Counted from the first letter of the stretch, positions 41,774-51,359 are shown. The stretch is 63,200 bases of DNA from Zoogloea sp. LCSB751 (GCF_002028455.1 NZ_MWUM01000031.1:1-63200), one strand, 5' to 3'. Notes: a model not told the origin generated them from the letters alone. Numbers and translations: made by a program.

Positions 41774-44623
41774 TCAGCCGGTGGTGGTGGCGCGTTGCAG
41801 CAGCGCGTGCTGCTCGTCGCGACGGCGGGCAAAACGCTGTTGCCAGTCGGACGGCTGCGAGCACAGGCTGACCTGTACGGCGGTGACCTTGTATTCCGGG
41901 CAGTTGGTGGCCCAGTCCGAGTTGTCGGTGGTGATCACGTTGGCACCCGACTCGGGGAAGTGGAAGGTGGTGTAGACCACGCCAGGCTGCATGCGCTCGG
42001 TGATGGTGGCGCGCAACACCGTCTCGCCGGCCCGGCTGGCGATGCCGACCCAGTCTCCGTCCCGGATGCCCCGGTCTTCCGCGTCCACCGGATGGATCTC
42101 CAGCCGGTCCTCGTCGTGCCAAGCCACGTTGGCGGTGCGGCGGGTCTGGGCGCCGACGTTGTACTGGCTGAGGATGCGGCCGGTGGTGAGGATCAGCGGG
42201 AAGCGCCGGGTGACCTTCTCGGTGGTCGGCACGAAGGCGGTCAGCATGAAGCGCCCCTTGCCGCGGACGAAGCCGCCCACGTGCATCGTCGGCGTGCCGT
42301 CTGGCGCGGCCTCGTTGCATGGCCACTGGATGCTGCCCTTGCGTTCGAGCAGGTCGTAGCTCACGCCGTGGAAGCTGGGCGTCAGGCGGGCGATCTCGTC
42401 CATGATCTCGGACGGGTGGCCGTACTGCATCGGGTAGCCCAGCGCGGCGGCCAGTGCCAGCGTGGTCTCCCAGTCCGCCTTGCCGGCCAGCGGCGGCATC
42501 ACCTTGCGCACTCGGGAGATACGCCGCTCGGCGTTGGTGAAGGTGCCGTCCTTCTCGAGGAAGCTGGAGCCGGGCAGGAAGACGTGGGCCCACTTGGCGG
42601 TTTCGTTGAGGAACAGGTCCTGGACAACCACGCACTCCATCTGCGCCATGGCGGCTTCCACGTGCTGGGTGTTGGGGTCGGACTGCACGATGTCCTCGCC
42701 CTGGATGTACATGCCCTTAAAGCTGCCATCGAGCGCCGCGTTGAACATGTTGGGGATGCGCAGGCCGGGCTCCGGATCGATGCTGACCTGCCAGGCGTCC
42801 TCGAAGAGAGCCCGGGTCGTCGCGTCCGACACGTGGCGGTAGCCGGGCAGTTCGTGCGGGAAGGAGCCCATGTCGCAGCTGCCCTGCACGTTGTTCTGGC
42901 CGCGCAGGGGATTGACGCCGACACCGGGCCGGCCGACGTTGCCGGTGGCCATCGCCAGGTTGGCGATGCCCATCACGGTTGTCGAGCCCTGGCTGTGCTC
43001 GGTGACACCAAGGCCGTAGTAGATCGCCCCGTTGCCGGCCTGGGCGTACAGACGGGCGGCGGCGCGGATCTCCGCTGCCGGTACGCCGGTGATGGGCTCT
43101 GCGGCTTCCGGGGAATTCTCGGGTTGGGACACGAACTCGCGCCAGGCCTCGAAGGCTTCCTGTTCGCAGCGCTCGGCCACGTAGGCGTCGTCCACCAGGC
43201 CTTCGGTGACGATGGTGTGGGCCAGCGCATTCACCATCGCCACGTTGGTGCCGGGGCGCAGCTTGAGGTGATGGGCGGCGGCGACGTGGGGCGTGCGTAC
43301 GAGGTCGATGGCACGCGGATCGACGACGATCAGCTGGGCGCCCTGGCGGATGCGTTTCTTCAGCAGCGAGCCGAACACCGGGTGGCCGTCGGTGGGGTTG
43401 GCGCCGATCACCATCACTACGTCGGCCTTCAGCACCGACGCGAAGTCCTGGGTGCCGGCGGACTCGCCCAAGGTTTGCTTGAGGCCGTAGCCGGTCGGCG
43501 AATGGCAGACGCGGGCGCAGGTGTCCACGTTGTTGTTGCCGAAGGCGGTGCGGACCAGCTTCTGGACCAGGTAGGTTTCTTCGTTGGTGCAGCGGCTGGA
43601 CGTGATGCCGCCCACCGCGCCGCGGCCGTACTTGGCCTGGATGCGCTTGAATTCGCCGGCGGCGTAGGCCAGCGCCTCGTCCCAGCTGACCTTCTGCCAC
43701 GGCGCGTCGATGCTGGGCCGGATCATCGGCGTGGTGATGCGGTCGGCGTGGGTCGCGTAGCCCCAGGCGAAGCGGCCCTTCACGCAGGCGTGGCCTTGGT
43801 TGGCACCGCCGTCCTTGGCCGGCACCATGCGCACCACCTGATTGCCCTTGACCTCGGCCTTGAAGGCGCAGCCGACGCCGCAATAGGCGCAGGTGGTGGT
43901 GATGCTGCGCTCGGCCTGGCCGAGTTCGATCACCGATTTCTCCATCAGCGTGGCGGTCGGGCAGGCATTCACGCAGGCGCCGCAGGACACGCATTCGGAG
44001 TCCATGAAGGCCTGGTCCTGGCCCGGAGACACGCGGGAGTCGAAGCCGCGGCCGGAGATGGTCAGTGCGAAGGTCCCCTGGGTCTCCTCGCAGGCCCGCA
44101 CGCAGCGGTTGCAGACGATGCACTTGGCCGGGTCGTAGCTGAAGTAGGGGTTGGACTCGTCCTTGCAGGGCTCGCTGAAGTGGTTCTCACCCTTGAAGCC
44201 GTAGCGCACCTCGCGCAGGCCGACGACGCCGGCCATGTCCTGCAGCTCGCAGTTGCCGTTGGCGGAGCAGGTCAGGCAGTCGAGTGGGTGGTCGGAGATG
44301 TAGAGCTCCATCACGTTGCGGCGCAACTCGGCCAGCTTGGGTGTCTGGGTGCGGACGACCATGCCGGCTTCGACGGGCGTGGTGCATGAGGCCGGGAAGC
44401 CCTTGCGGCCTTCCACCTCCACCAGGCACAGGCGGCAGGAGCCGAAGGGTTCCAGGCTGTCGGTGGCGCACAGCTTGGGGATGGAGCAGCCGGACTGGCC
44501 GGCGGCGCGCATGATGCTGGTGCCGGCAGGCACGCAGACCGGCTGGCCGTCGATGAGCAGGCTGACCGGGGTGTCGGATTCGCGGGCCGGGGTACCGAAG
44601 TCGGTTTCGCGGGGCAGGGACAT
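41774..44623 (-). CDS. fdsA: NAD-dependent formate dehydrogenase, molybdenum (alpha) subunit FdsA, 949 aa
   Basis: Cytoplasmic formate dehydrogenase catalytic subunit. In order: a plant-type ferredoxin domain (CSIPKLC, FGSCRLCLVEVEG); an NDH-G-like cluster (HPLDCLTCSANGNCELQ); two 4Fe-4S sites (CIVCNRCVRACEE, CVSCGACVNACP); then the molybdopterin-guanine dinucleotide domain with CAYCGVGCAFKAEV and CARVCHSPTGYGL. The Mo ligand is a cysteine (no in-frame TGA), not selenocysteine. The start at 44623 lies inside a longer frame; GGAAC precedes it. Ten bases downstream of fdsB. The usual fdsC and fdsD genes do not follow. Confidence 0.96.
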   Translation of the reverse strand: MSLPRETDFGTPARESDTPVSLLIDGQPVCVPAGTSIMRAAGQSGCSIPKLCATDSLEPFGSCRLCLVEVEGRKGFPASCTTPVEAGMVVRTQTPKLAELRRNVMELYISDHPLDCLTCSANGNCELQDMAGVVGLREVRYGFKGENHFSEPCKDESNPYFSYDPAKCIVCNRCVRACEETQGTFALTISGRGFDSRVSPGQDQAFMDSECVSCGACVNACPTATLMEKSVIELGQAERSITTTCAYCGVGCAFKAEVKGNQVVRMVPAKDGGANQGHACVKGRFAWGYATHADRITTPMIRPSIDAPWQKVSWDEALAYAAGEFKRIQAKYGRGAVGGITSSRCTNEETYLVQKLVRTAFGNNNVDTCARVCHSPTGYGLKQTLGESAGTQDFASVLKADVVMVIGANPTDGHPVFGSLLKKRIRQGAQLIVVDPRAIDLVRTPHVAAAHHLKLRPGTNVAMVNALAHTIVTEGLVDDAYVAERCEQEAFEAWREFVSQPENSPEAAEPITGVPAAEIRAAARLYAQAGNGAIYYGLGVTEHSQGSTTVMGIANLAMATGNVGRPGVGVNPLRGQNNVQGSCDMGSFPHELPGYRHVSDATTRALFEDAWQVSIDPEPGLRIPNMFNAALDGSFKGMYIQGEDIVQSDPNTQHVEAAMAQMECVVVQDLFLNETAKWAHVFLPGSSFLEKDGTFTNAERRISRVRKVMPPLAGKADWETTLALAAALGYPMQYGHPSEIMDEIARLTPSFHGVSYDLLERKGSIQWPCNEAAPDGTPTMHVGGFVRGKGRFMLTAFVPTTEKVTRRFPLILTTGRILSQYNVGAQTRRTANVAWHDEDRLEIHPVDAEDRGIRDGDWVGIASRAGETVLRATITERMQPGVVYTTFHFPESGANVITTDNSDWATNCPEYKVTAVQVSLCSQPSDWQQRFARRRDEQHALLQRATTTG

Positions 44624-44633
44624 GGGACGTTCC

Positions 44634-46184
44634 TTACTCGGCAGTGACCGGCGCGATGCCGAAATCCTGCGGGAAATGGGTGAGGGCGGATTTGACGGGG
44701 TAGGGAGCCATGCCGCCCAGCGCGCACAGGGAGCCGTTGAGCATGGTGTCGCACAGGCTGTCGAGGAGGGCCAGGTTGGCGTCCCGCGCCTCGTCGGCGA
44801 TGATGCGGTCGATGACCTCCACGCCGCGCGTCGAGCCGATGCGGCAGGGCGTGCATTTGCCGCAGGACTCTGTCGCGCAGAACTCCATCGCATAACGGGC
44901 CAGCTTTGCCATGTCGGCCGTGTCGTCGAAGGCGACCAGCCCGCCGTGGCCGATCATCGCGCCCATCGCGGCATAGGCTTCGTAATCAAGGGGCACGTCG
45001 AACTGGGATTCCGGCACGTAGGCGCCCAGCGGGCCGCCGACCTGCACGGCGCGGATCGGCCGGCCGCTGGCCGAGCCGCCGCCGTAGTCGAGCAGCAACT
45101 CGCGCAACGTGATCCCGAAAGCCTTTTCGACGAGGCCGGGGTGGCGCAGGTTGCCGGCCAGCTGGAAGGGCAGCGTGCCGTGGGAGCGGCCCATGCCGTA
45201 ATCCCGGTAGAAGGCGGCGCCACGGGCGAGGATCAGCGGCACCGCGGCGAGGCTCATCACGTTGTTGATCACCGTCGGCTTGCCGAACAGGCCCTGGATG
45301 GCCGGCAGCGGCGGCTTGAAGCGCACGATGCCGCGCTTGCCCTCCAGGCTCTCGAGCATCGCGGTCTCTTCGCCACATACGTAGGCGCCGGCGCCGAGGC
45401 GCACCTCCAGCTCGAAGCTGCGGCCAGAGCCGGCCACATCGCTGCCCAGCCAGCCGGCGTCGCGGGCCTTGGCGATGGCCTGCTGCAAGGTATGGAAGGC
45501 GTGGGAGTATTCGGAGCGCAGGTAGATGTATCCGTGGCGCGCGCCCACCGCCAGGCCGGCGATGGTCATGCCTTCGATCAGGCAGTAGGGATCGCCTTCC
45601 ATCAGCATGCGGTCGGAGAAGGTGCCTGAATCGCCTTCGTCGGCGTTGCACACGACGTATTTGTCCGGGCCCGCGGCATGCAGCACGGTGTTCCACTTGA
45701 TGCCGGTCGGGAAGGCCGCGCCACCGCGCCCGCGCAGGCCGGAGTCGGTGACTTCCTTGACGATGGCGCCGCCGTCCAGGCCGACCGCCTTCAGCAAGCC
45801 TTCGAAGCCGCCGTGGGCTTCGTAGTCGGCAAGGGATAGCGGATCGGTGATGCCGACACGGCGGAAGGTCAGGCGCTCCTGGCCAGCGAGGAAGGGAATG
45901 TGCTCGGTCAGGCCGTGGCCCAGGCGGTGCATGCCGCCTTCGTGAAAGCCGGCGTCGAACAGGGCCGGCACGTCTTCCGGCGTCACCGGGCCGAAGGCCA
46001 GCCGCCCGGCGTGGCTCTCCACCTCCACAAGCGGTTCCAGCCAGTACATGCCGCGGGAGCCGTTGCGGACGACTTCGATGTCGAGACCACGGGTAGCGGC
46101 CTCGGCGGCGATGGCCTGGGCCACGTCCTCGGCACCGACCGACAGCGCGCCGGAATCGATGGGAACGAAGATGCGGATGCTCAT
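44634..46184 (-). CDS. fdsB: NAD-dependent formate dehydrogenase, flavoprotein (beta) subunit FdsB, 516 aa
   Basis: NuoF-like subunit that passes electrons to NAD+. FMN/NADH region SGLRGRGGAAFPTGIKWNTVL, CNADEGDSGTFSDRMLMEGDPYCLIEGM, GAGAYVCGEETAMLESLEGKRG. C-terminal 4Fe-4S site FCATESCGKCTPCRIGSTRG. The first 120 residues form the thioredoxin-like N-terminal domain of this family. Its ATG overlaps the fdsG stop by four bases. Confidence 0.95.
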   Translation of the reverse strand: MSIRIFVPIDSGALSVGAEDVAQAIAAEAATRGLDIEVVRNGSRGMYWLEPLVEVESHAGRLAFGPVTPEDVPALFDAGFHEGGMHRLGHGLTEHIPFLAGQERLTFRRVGITDPLSLADYEAHGGFEGLLKAVGLDGGAIVKEVTDSGLRGRGGAAFPTGIKWNTVLHAAGPDKYVVCNADEGDSGTFSDRMLMEGDPYCLIEGMTIAGLAVGARHGYIYLRSEYSHAFHTLQQAIAKARDAGWLGSDVAGSGRSFELEVRLGAGAYVCGEETAMLESLEGKRGIVRFKPPLPAIQGLFGKPTVINNVMSLAAVPLILARGAAFYRDYGMGRSHGTLPFQLAGNLRHPGLVEKAFGITLRELLLDYGGGSASGRPIRAVQVGGPLGAYVPESQFDVPLDYEAYAAMGAMIGHGGLVAFDDTADMAKLARYAMEFCATESCGKCTPCRIGSTRGVEVIDRIIADEARDANLALLDSLCDTMLNGSLCALGGMAPYPVKSALTHFPQDFGIAPVTAE

Positions 46185-46672
46185 GCCGGCACCTCTTCGC
46201 GCAGTTCCGCAATGACGCGGTCGAAGCGCGCGCAGCTGACACGGCCGAGGATCTCGTCACCAACGCGGATCGCCGGCGAACAGGCGCAGTTGCCGAGGCA
46301 ATAAACGGGTTCGAGGCTCACCGCGCCGTCCGGCGTGGTCTGGTGCCAGTCGATGCCGAGGCTGCGCTTGGCGTGCTCCTCCAGTGCCACGCCGCCCTTC
46401 GCCTGACAGGATTCGGCGCGGCATACCTGGACCACGTGGCGTCCGGGCGGAGTGCTGCGAAAGTGGTGATAGAAACTGACGACGCCGTGGATCTCGGCGC
46501 GGCTCTGGTTGAGTGCCTGGGCAATGATCGGAATGGCGTCGGCGGGCACCCAGCCGAGGGCGTCCTGGATGGCGTGGAGGATCGGCAGCAGGGCGCCGCC
46601 GCGGTGGTGGTGGCAGTCGACTGCGGCGTGAATCGCAGCGAGCTGGGCGGGAGATACGGAGGTCTCGGACAT
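46181..46672 (-). CDS. fdsG: NAD-dependent formate dehydrogenase gamma subunit FdsG, 163 aa
   Basis: NuoE-like 2Fe-2S subunit. Helical N terminus (LAAIHAAVDCHHHRGGALLPILHAIQDALGWVP) and thioredoxin-like cluster domain with CRAESCQAKGG and CLGNCACSPAIRVGDEILGRVS. Start at 46672 (MSETSVSPAQL) with AAGGA upstream. First gene of fdsGBA. Normal family length. Confidence 0.94.
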   Translation of the reverse strand: MSETSVSPAQLAAIHAAVDCHHHRGGALLPILHAIQDALGWVPADAIPIIAQALNQSRAEIHGVVSFYHHFRSTPPGRHVVQVCRAESCQAKGGVALEEHAKRSLGIDWHQTTPDGAVSLEPVYCLGNCACSPAIRVGDEILGRVSCARFDRVIAELREEVPA

Positions 46673-46760
46673 GGCATTCCTTTGCGCGGTGCGGCAGGTG
46701 CCGCACATCGATTCCATCGAGATGGTATCGGCTGCAGGCGCAGGCGGAAAACGGGAAAAG

Positions 46761-46776
46761 CCGAACGACCGTTCGG
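46761..46776. promoter_or_regulatory. Palindrome upstream of fdsG
   Basis: CCGAAC, GACC, GTTCGG, about 90 bases upstream of the fdsG start. It resembles TetR-type operators, but no regulator gene is adjacent. Confidence 0.45.
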
Positions 46777-46840
46777 AAGTGCCGAAGACTGGGAGCTGTA
46801 CGCTTCAGTGCGTCAATGATTTCATAAGGATATATTTCGC

Positions 46841-46868
46841 TTGCATAAATATGCAAACAAGTTAAACT
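46841..46868 (+). promoter_or_regulatory. Promoter of the small-RNA candidate, with embedded palindrome
   Basis: TTGCAT (46841-46846), 16 bases, TAAACT (46863-46868). The -35 is part of a TTGCATA-AA-TATGCAA palindrome (46841-46856) that could be an operator. Confidence 0.5.
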
Positions 46869-46874
46869 TTGTAT

Positions 46875-46968
46875 CACGACACCTCGACATTCATCTCCTG
46901 TTTTGGTGTCGTTCTGTAGATGACTCCCAGCTTTTATCCGGCCGCCCCCCCCTGGCCGGTTTTTTTTT
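46875..46968 (+). ncRNA. Small RNA candidate, about 94 nt
   Basis: Predicted from promoter, structure and terminator, with no open frame. A first hairpin ACGACACC/GGTGTCGT (46876-46883 with 46905-46912) exposes a 21-base loop containing CTCCTG (46895-46900), able to pair with ribosome-binding sites. A 25-base linker follows. The end is a strong terminator (CCGGCC/GGCCGG at 46938-46959, then nine T to 46968). It sits between divergent fdsG and the double-receiver gene. Not assigned to a known family. Confidence 0.6.
46938..46968 (+). terminator. Rho-independent terminator of the small-RNA candidate
   Basis: CCGGCC, a C-rich loop, GGCCGG and a run of nine T. No protein gene on the plus strand ends nearby, which is the main reason to suspect an RNA gene. 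Confidence 0.85.
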
Positions 46969-47090
46969 GCCCGTTTCAGGTCCGGCGAGTGCCCCGGAAT
47001 CCGTCGTTCTCCATTTTTAGCGGATTTGCCTCAATTTTTTTCATTTTTGTTCGCTAACAGTGCCGTCTTCACTGGTTAGGCACAAGAACA

Positions 47091-47903
47091 ATGACGAACA
47101 TCTCTTCCCGTTTCGAAAGCACCCGGCTCCTGCTCGTCGAACCCTCGGCCCTGCAGGCCAAGATCATCCAGCGGGAATGCGAGGAAATCGGTCTGACTCA
47201 CGTGCACACCGTCGGCAGCGCCGCCGAGGCGCTGGAGACGATGCGCGTGGAACGGCCTGACGTGGTGCTCAGCGCACTCTATCTGCCGGACTTGCCGGGA
47301 ACGGAGCTGGTGGCCGCAATGCGCACCGATCTGCGCCTGGAAGACGTGGCTTTCATCCTGATTTCCAGCGAAACCCGTCCGCAGGCGCTGGACCCGGTCC
47401 GTCAGGCCGGCCTGTGCGGCATCCTGCCGAAGCCTTTCAACGCATCCCAGCTGGCCAAGGCAATCAGCCGCACACTGGATCTGCTCGGCACCCGGCGCGA
47501 CCTGGATAACGACATCGATCTGGAGGAGTTGCGCGTGCTGCTGGTGGACGACAGCCCCAATGCGCGCAAATTCATCCGGCGCATCCTGTCCAACCTTGGC
47601 CTGCAGCATTTCATCGAGGCGAACAATGGGCGGGAGGCGATGGCGCTGCTTGCCGACACGATGGTCGATCTGATCGTCACCGACTACAACATGCCGGAGA
47701 TGGACGGGCGCGAATTCGTCGAGTATGTGCGGACCCGCAGCTGGCAGCAGGCGGTGCCGATCCTGATGGTGACCAGCGAATCGGACGCCGGCCGCCTCGC
47801 TGCGGTGGAGGAGGCCGGCGTGTCGGGCATCTGCGACAAACCACTGGAGCCCGAGATGCTGCTCGACCTGCTCAGCAACATGCTGCAGCGGGAGTCGGAC
47901 TGA
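47091..47903 (+). CDS. Double-receiver response regulator, 270 aa
   Basis: Two receiver domains and no output domain. The first (about 10-135) is degenerate: the acidic pair is VEPS, and the phospho-acceptor position in LSALYLPDLPG is alanine (A62). The second (about 150-268) is intact: LLVDDS, the acceptor in LIVTDYNMPEMDG, LMVTSES and CDKP. This pattern, with the second domain near-CheY and the first non-phosphorylatable, suggests signal relay by protein contact, perhaps to chemotaxis or a kinase. No kinase is adjacent. Converges on mfd with a 12-base gap. Confidence 0.88.
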   Translation: MTNISSRFESTRLLLVEPSALQAKIIQRECEEIGLTHVHTVGSAAEALETMRVERPDVVLSALYLPDLPGTELVAAMRTDLRLEDVAFILISSETRPQALDPVRQAGLCGILPKPFNASQLAKAISRTLDLLGTRRDLDNDIDLEELRVLLVDDSPNARKFIRRILSNLGLQHFIEANNGREAMALLADTMVDLIVTDYNMPEMDGREFVEYVRTRSWQQAVPILMVTSESDAGRLAAVEEAGVSGICDKPLEPEMLLDLLSNMLQRESD

Positions 47904-47915
47904 CCCGGAGACGGA

Positions 47916-50900
47916 TCAGGCCTTCACAGCTTCCAGTAGATCGCGGGCGGCCTTGACCCGCGCCTTGATGTCCGGCATCGACAGCTTGCGTACCAGTTTG
48001 TCCGGGCCGGACATGCGGACGCTGCGGTCCTTCTGCATCAGCAGGATGACCTTGGTCGGGTCGATCGGCGCGGTGGCGTTGAACTGCACCGACAACTGGG
48101 ATTCCGACGCGTCGAGCTTGGCCACGTCGAAGGGTTTGACCAGCATGCGCAGGCGGTGGGTTTCGAGCAACGCACGGGCCTGCGGCGGCATCTCGCCGAA
48201 GCGGTCGATGAGCTCTTCCTGCAGGGCCTGCAGGTCGTCTTCCGTTTCGCAGTTGGCGAGGCGCTTGTAGAGGGTCAGGCGTTCCTGCACGTCGCTGCAG
48301 TAGTCGTTGGGCAGCAGGGCCGGGGCGTGCAGGTTGATCTCCGACACCACTTCCAGCGGCTGGCTGAGGTCCGGCTCCTTGCCCTGCTGCAGGTCGCGCA
48401 CCGCGCGCTTGAGCATCTCGGTGTACAGGCTGACGCCGACCTGCTGCATCTCGCCGGACTGGTTCTCGCCGAGCACTTCGCCAGCGCCGCGGATCTCCAG
48501 ATCCTGCATGGCCAGGTAAAAGCCGGAACCCAGCTCTTCCATCATGGTGATCGCTTCCAGCCGTTTCTGGGCCTGGGCGGTCGGTTTGGCGTGGGCGTCG
48601 GTGAGCAGGTAGGCGTAGGCCTGGTGATGCGAACGGCCAACCCGGCCGCGCAGCTGGTGCAACTGGGCCAGGCCGAAGCGGTCGGCCCGGTTGATGATGA
48701 TGGTGTTGGCGGTCGGGATGTTGATGCCGGTCTCGATGATGGTCGTACACAGCAGCAGGTTGGCCTTCTGCGTCGTGAAGTCGCGCATCACGCGCTCCAG
48801 CTCGCGCTCCGGCAACTGGCCATGGCCGATCACGATGCGCGCCTCGGGCAGCAGCTCCTCGAGGGATTCGCGCATGTTCTCAATGGTCTCGACCTCGTTG
48901 TGCAGGAAGTACACCTGCCCGCCGCGCTTGAACTCGCGGATCACCGCCTCGCGGACGATGCCCTTGCTGTGGCGCTGCACGAAGGTCTTGATGGCGAGGC
49001 GCTTCTGCGGCGCGGTGGCGATCACCGAGAACTCCCGCAGGCCCTCCAGGGCCAGGCCCAGCGTACGCGGGATTGGCGTGGCGGTGAGGGTCAGGATGTC
49101 CACCTCGCTGCGCAGGGCCTTGAGGCCTTCTTTCTGGCGCACGCCGAAACGGTGCTCCTCGTCGATGATGACGAGGCCCAGGCGCTTGAAGGTGACGTCC
49201 TTCTGCAGCAGCCGGTGGGTGCCGATGAGAATGTCCACCTTGCCCTCGCCGAGCTGCTTGATGGCCTCGGCCTGCTCCTTGGCGCTCTTGAAGCGGGACA
49301 GCTCGGCGACCCGGATCGGCCAGTCGGCGAAGCGGTCGGCGAAGGTCTGGTAGTGTTGCTCGGCCAGCAGCGTTGTTGGGCACAGCACAACCACCTGTTT
49401 GCCATCGGCCACCGCAATGAATGCCGCACGCAGCGCAACCTCGGTCTTGCCGAAGCCCACGTCGCCGCACACCAGGCGGTCCATCGGCTTGCCGGACTTC
49501 ATGTCGGCGATGACGGCTTCGATGGCAGCCAGCTGGTCCGGCGTTTCCTCGAAGCCGAAGCCTTCGGCGAAAGCCTCCAGGTCGTGCTGCTTGAAGTCGA
49601 ACTTGTGGCCCTTGCGTGCTGCCCGCTGGGCGTACAGCGCGAGCAGTTCGGCGGCCGTGTCGCGGACCTGCTGGGCGGCCTTCTTCTTGGCCTTTTCCCA
49701 CTGGCCGGAGCCAAGGGTGTGCAGGTTGACCGCCTCCGGGTCGGCACCGGCGTAGCGGGTGATCACATGCAGCTGGGACACCGGTACGTAGAGCTTGTCG
49801 CCGTTGGCGTATTCCAGGTGCAGGAACTCGGTCTGGCCTTCCCCGAGGTCCATGTGCACCAGGCCCATGTAACGACCGATGCCGTGGCTGGAGTGGACGA
49901 CCGGGTCGCCTTCCTTCAGCTCGGACAGGTCGCGCAGCCAGCCTTCGACGGTGGCCGCCTTGCGGCTGTCGCGGCGGGTCCGGGTACGGGCGGTGGCAGC
50001 GTAGAGCTCCGACTCGGTGACGACGGCCAGCTTCGCTTCCGGCAGGATGAAGCCGGCAGCCAGCGGTCCGGTGCCCAGAGCCAGCTTGGCATCACCGCTT
50101 AGGAAGGCGTCGAAATCGGCCGTCGCAGCCGGCTTCAGGCCGTACTCGGCAAAGAATTCCGCGATGGTCTGCTGGCGGCCGGCCGATTCGGCGAGGATCA
50201 GTACGCGGCCCGGGAAGCCGTCGGTGAATGCCTTCAGGCGATGCAGCGGATCGTTGGCCTTGCGTTCCACGGACACGTCGGGCAGTGCCTGGGTTGGCCC
50301 GTCGCCGCCGGATTCCGGCAGGGCCAGGCGGGTGCGCTCCTTGAGCGCCACGAAAAAGGCTTCTTCCGACAGGAACAGCTGGTCCGGCGGCAGGATCGGC
50401 CGGGTCTTGTCGCCGCCGAGCAACTGGTGGCGGCTGCGGGCGTCCTTCCAGAAGGCCTCGATGGCGCCGGGCACGTTGCGATGGAGCAGCACCGGCGCGT
50501 TGCCGGGCAGGTAGTCGAAGAGGGTCGCGGTTTCGTCGAAGAACAGCGGAAGGTAGTACTCGATGCCGGCCGGCGCGATGCCGTGGGAGACGTCCTTGTA
50601 GATCGGGCTGCGCGACGGGTCGCCTTCGAAGGTCTCGCGGAAACGGCCGCGGAAGCGCGTGCGGCCGGTCTCGTCCATCGGGAACTCGCGGGCCGGCAGC
50701 AGGCGGACTTCCTTCACCGGGAACACCGTGCGCTGGGTGTCCGGGTCGAAGGTCTTGATGCTCTCCACTTCCTCGTCGAACAGGTCGATGCGGTAGGGCA
50801 GGGCAGCGCCCATCGGGTAGAGGTCGACCAGGCCGCCGCGCACGCTGTATTCGCCCGGCGACATGACCTGGGTGACGTGGGCGTAGCCGGCTACCGTCAT

Positions 50901-51359
50901 CTGCATGCGCAGGCGCTCCACGTCGAGCTTCTCGCCCTGCTTGAGGAAGAAGGTGTAGGCGGCCAGGAAGGCCGGCGGTGCCAGGCGGTACAGGGCGGTG
51001 GATGCCGGCACCAGCGCAATGTCGGCCTCGCCGCGGCTGATCGCGTAGAGGGTGGACAGCCGCTCGGAGATCAGGTCCTGATGTGGCGAGAAGCTGTCGT
51101 AGGGCAGGGTTTCCCAGTCCGGCAGCAGGTGGGTGCGCAGACTGGGCGCCAGCCAGGCGATTTCGTCCGACAGGCGCTGGGCATCCAGCGGATTGGCCGT
51201 CACCACCACCAGCATCCGCCCACCGCCCGCCAGACGGGCGATCGCCAGTGCGTCGGAAGAGCCGGTACAGGCCGGCAGGTCCAGGCGCTGGCCGGGCTTG
51301 GCCTTGGCATGGGCGTCGAAAGCGGGCAGGAGATCGCGGAATGAGGGTGAGGCAGTCAT
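47916..51359 (-). CDS. mfd: Transcription-repair coupling factor Mfd, 1147 aa
   Basis: ATP-dependent translocase that removes stalled RNA polymerase and recruits UvrA. UvrB-like N-terminal region (LPDWETLPYDSFSPHQDLISERLSTLY). Polymerase-interacting CarD-like domain (GDPVVHSSHGIGRYMGLVHMDL). Helicase motifs VCGDVGFGKTEVALRAAF (Walker A), DEEHRFGVRQKE (DEEH box), TATPIPRTL, and RVGRSHHQAYAYLL. C-terminal D7 domain. Full family length from the ATG at 51359. Single gene. Confidence 0.98.
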   Translation of the reverse strand: MTASPSFRDLLPAFDAHAKAKPGQRLDLPACTGSSDALAIARLAGGGRMLVVVTANPLDAQRLSDEIAWLAPSLRTHLLPDWETLPYDSFSPHQDLISERLSTLYAISRGEADIALVPASTALYRLAPPAFLAAYTFFLKQGEKLDVERLRMQMTVAGYAHVTQVMSPGEYSVRGGLVDLYPMGAALPYRIDLFDEEVESIKTFDPDTQRTVFPVKEVRLLPAREFPMDETGRTRFRGRFRETFEGDPSRSPIYKDVSHGIAPAGIEYYLPLFFDETATLFDYLPGNAPVLLHRNVPGAIEAFWKDARSRHQLLGGDKTRPILPPDQLFLSEEAFFVALKERTRLALPESGGDGPTQALPDVSVERKANDPLHRLKAFTDGFPGRVLILAESAGRQQTIAEFFAEYGLKPAATADFDAFLSGDAKLALGTGPLAAGFILPEAKLAVVTESELYAATARTRTRRDSRKAATVEGWLRDLSELKEGDPVVHSSHGIGRYMGLVHMDLGEGQTEFLHLEYANGDKLYVPVSQLHVITRYAGADPEAVNLHTLGSGQWEKAKKKAAQQVRDTAAELLALYAQRAARKGHKFDFKQHDLEAFAEGFGFEETPDQLAAIEAVIADMKSGKPMDRLVCGDVGFGKTEVALRAAFIAVADGKQVVVLCPTTLLAEQHYQTFADRFADWPIRVAELSRFKSAKEQAEAIKQLGEGKVDILIGTHRLLQKDVTFKRLGLVIIDEEHRFGVRQKEGLKALRSEVDILTLTATPIPRTLGLALEGLREFSVIATAPQKRLAIKTFVQRHSKGIVREAVIREFKRGGQVYFLHNEVETIENMRESLEELLPEARIVIGHGQLPERELERVMRDFTTQKANLLLCTTIIETGINIPTANTIIINRADRFGLAQLHQLRGRVGRSHHQAYAYLLTDAHAKPTAQAQKRLEAITMMEELGSGFYLAMQDLEIRGAGEVLGENQSGEMQQVGVSLYTEMLKRAVRDLQQGKEPDLSQPLEVVSEINLHAPALLPNDYCSDVQERLTLYKRLANCETEDDLQALQEELIDRFGEMPPQARALLETHRLRMLVKPFDVAKLDASESQLSVQFNATAPIDPTKVILLMQKDRSVRMSGPDKLVRKLSMPDIKARVKAARDLLEAVKA

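Noticed and set aside
41729..44389. Plus-strand frame of 886 aa
   Set aside because: Antisense to fdsA.
48156..50102. Plus-strand frame of 648 aa
   Set aside because: Antisense to mfd.
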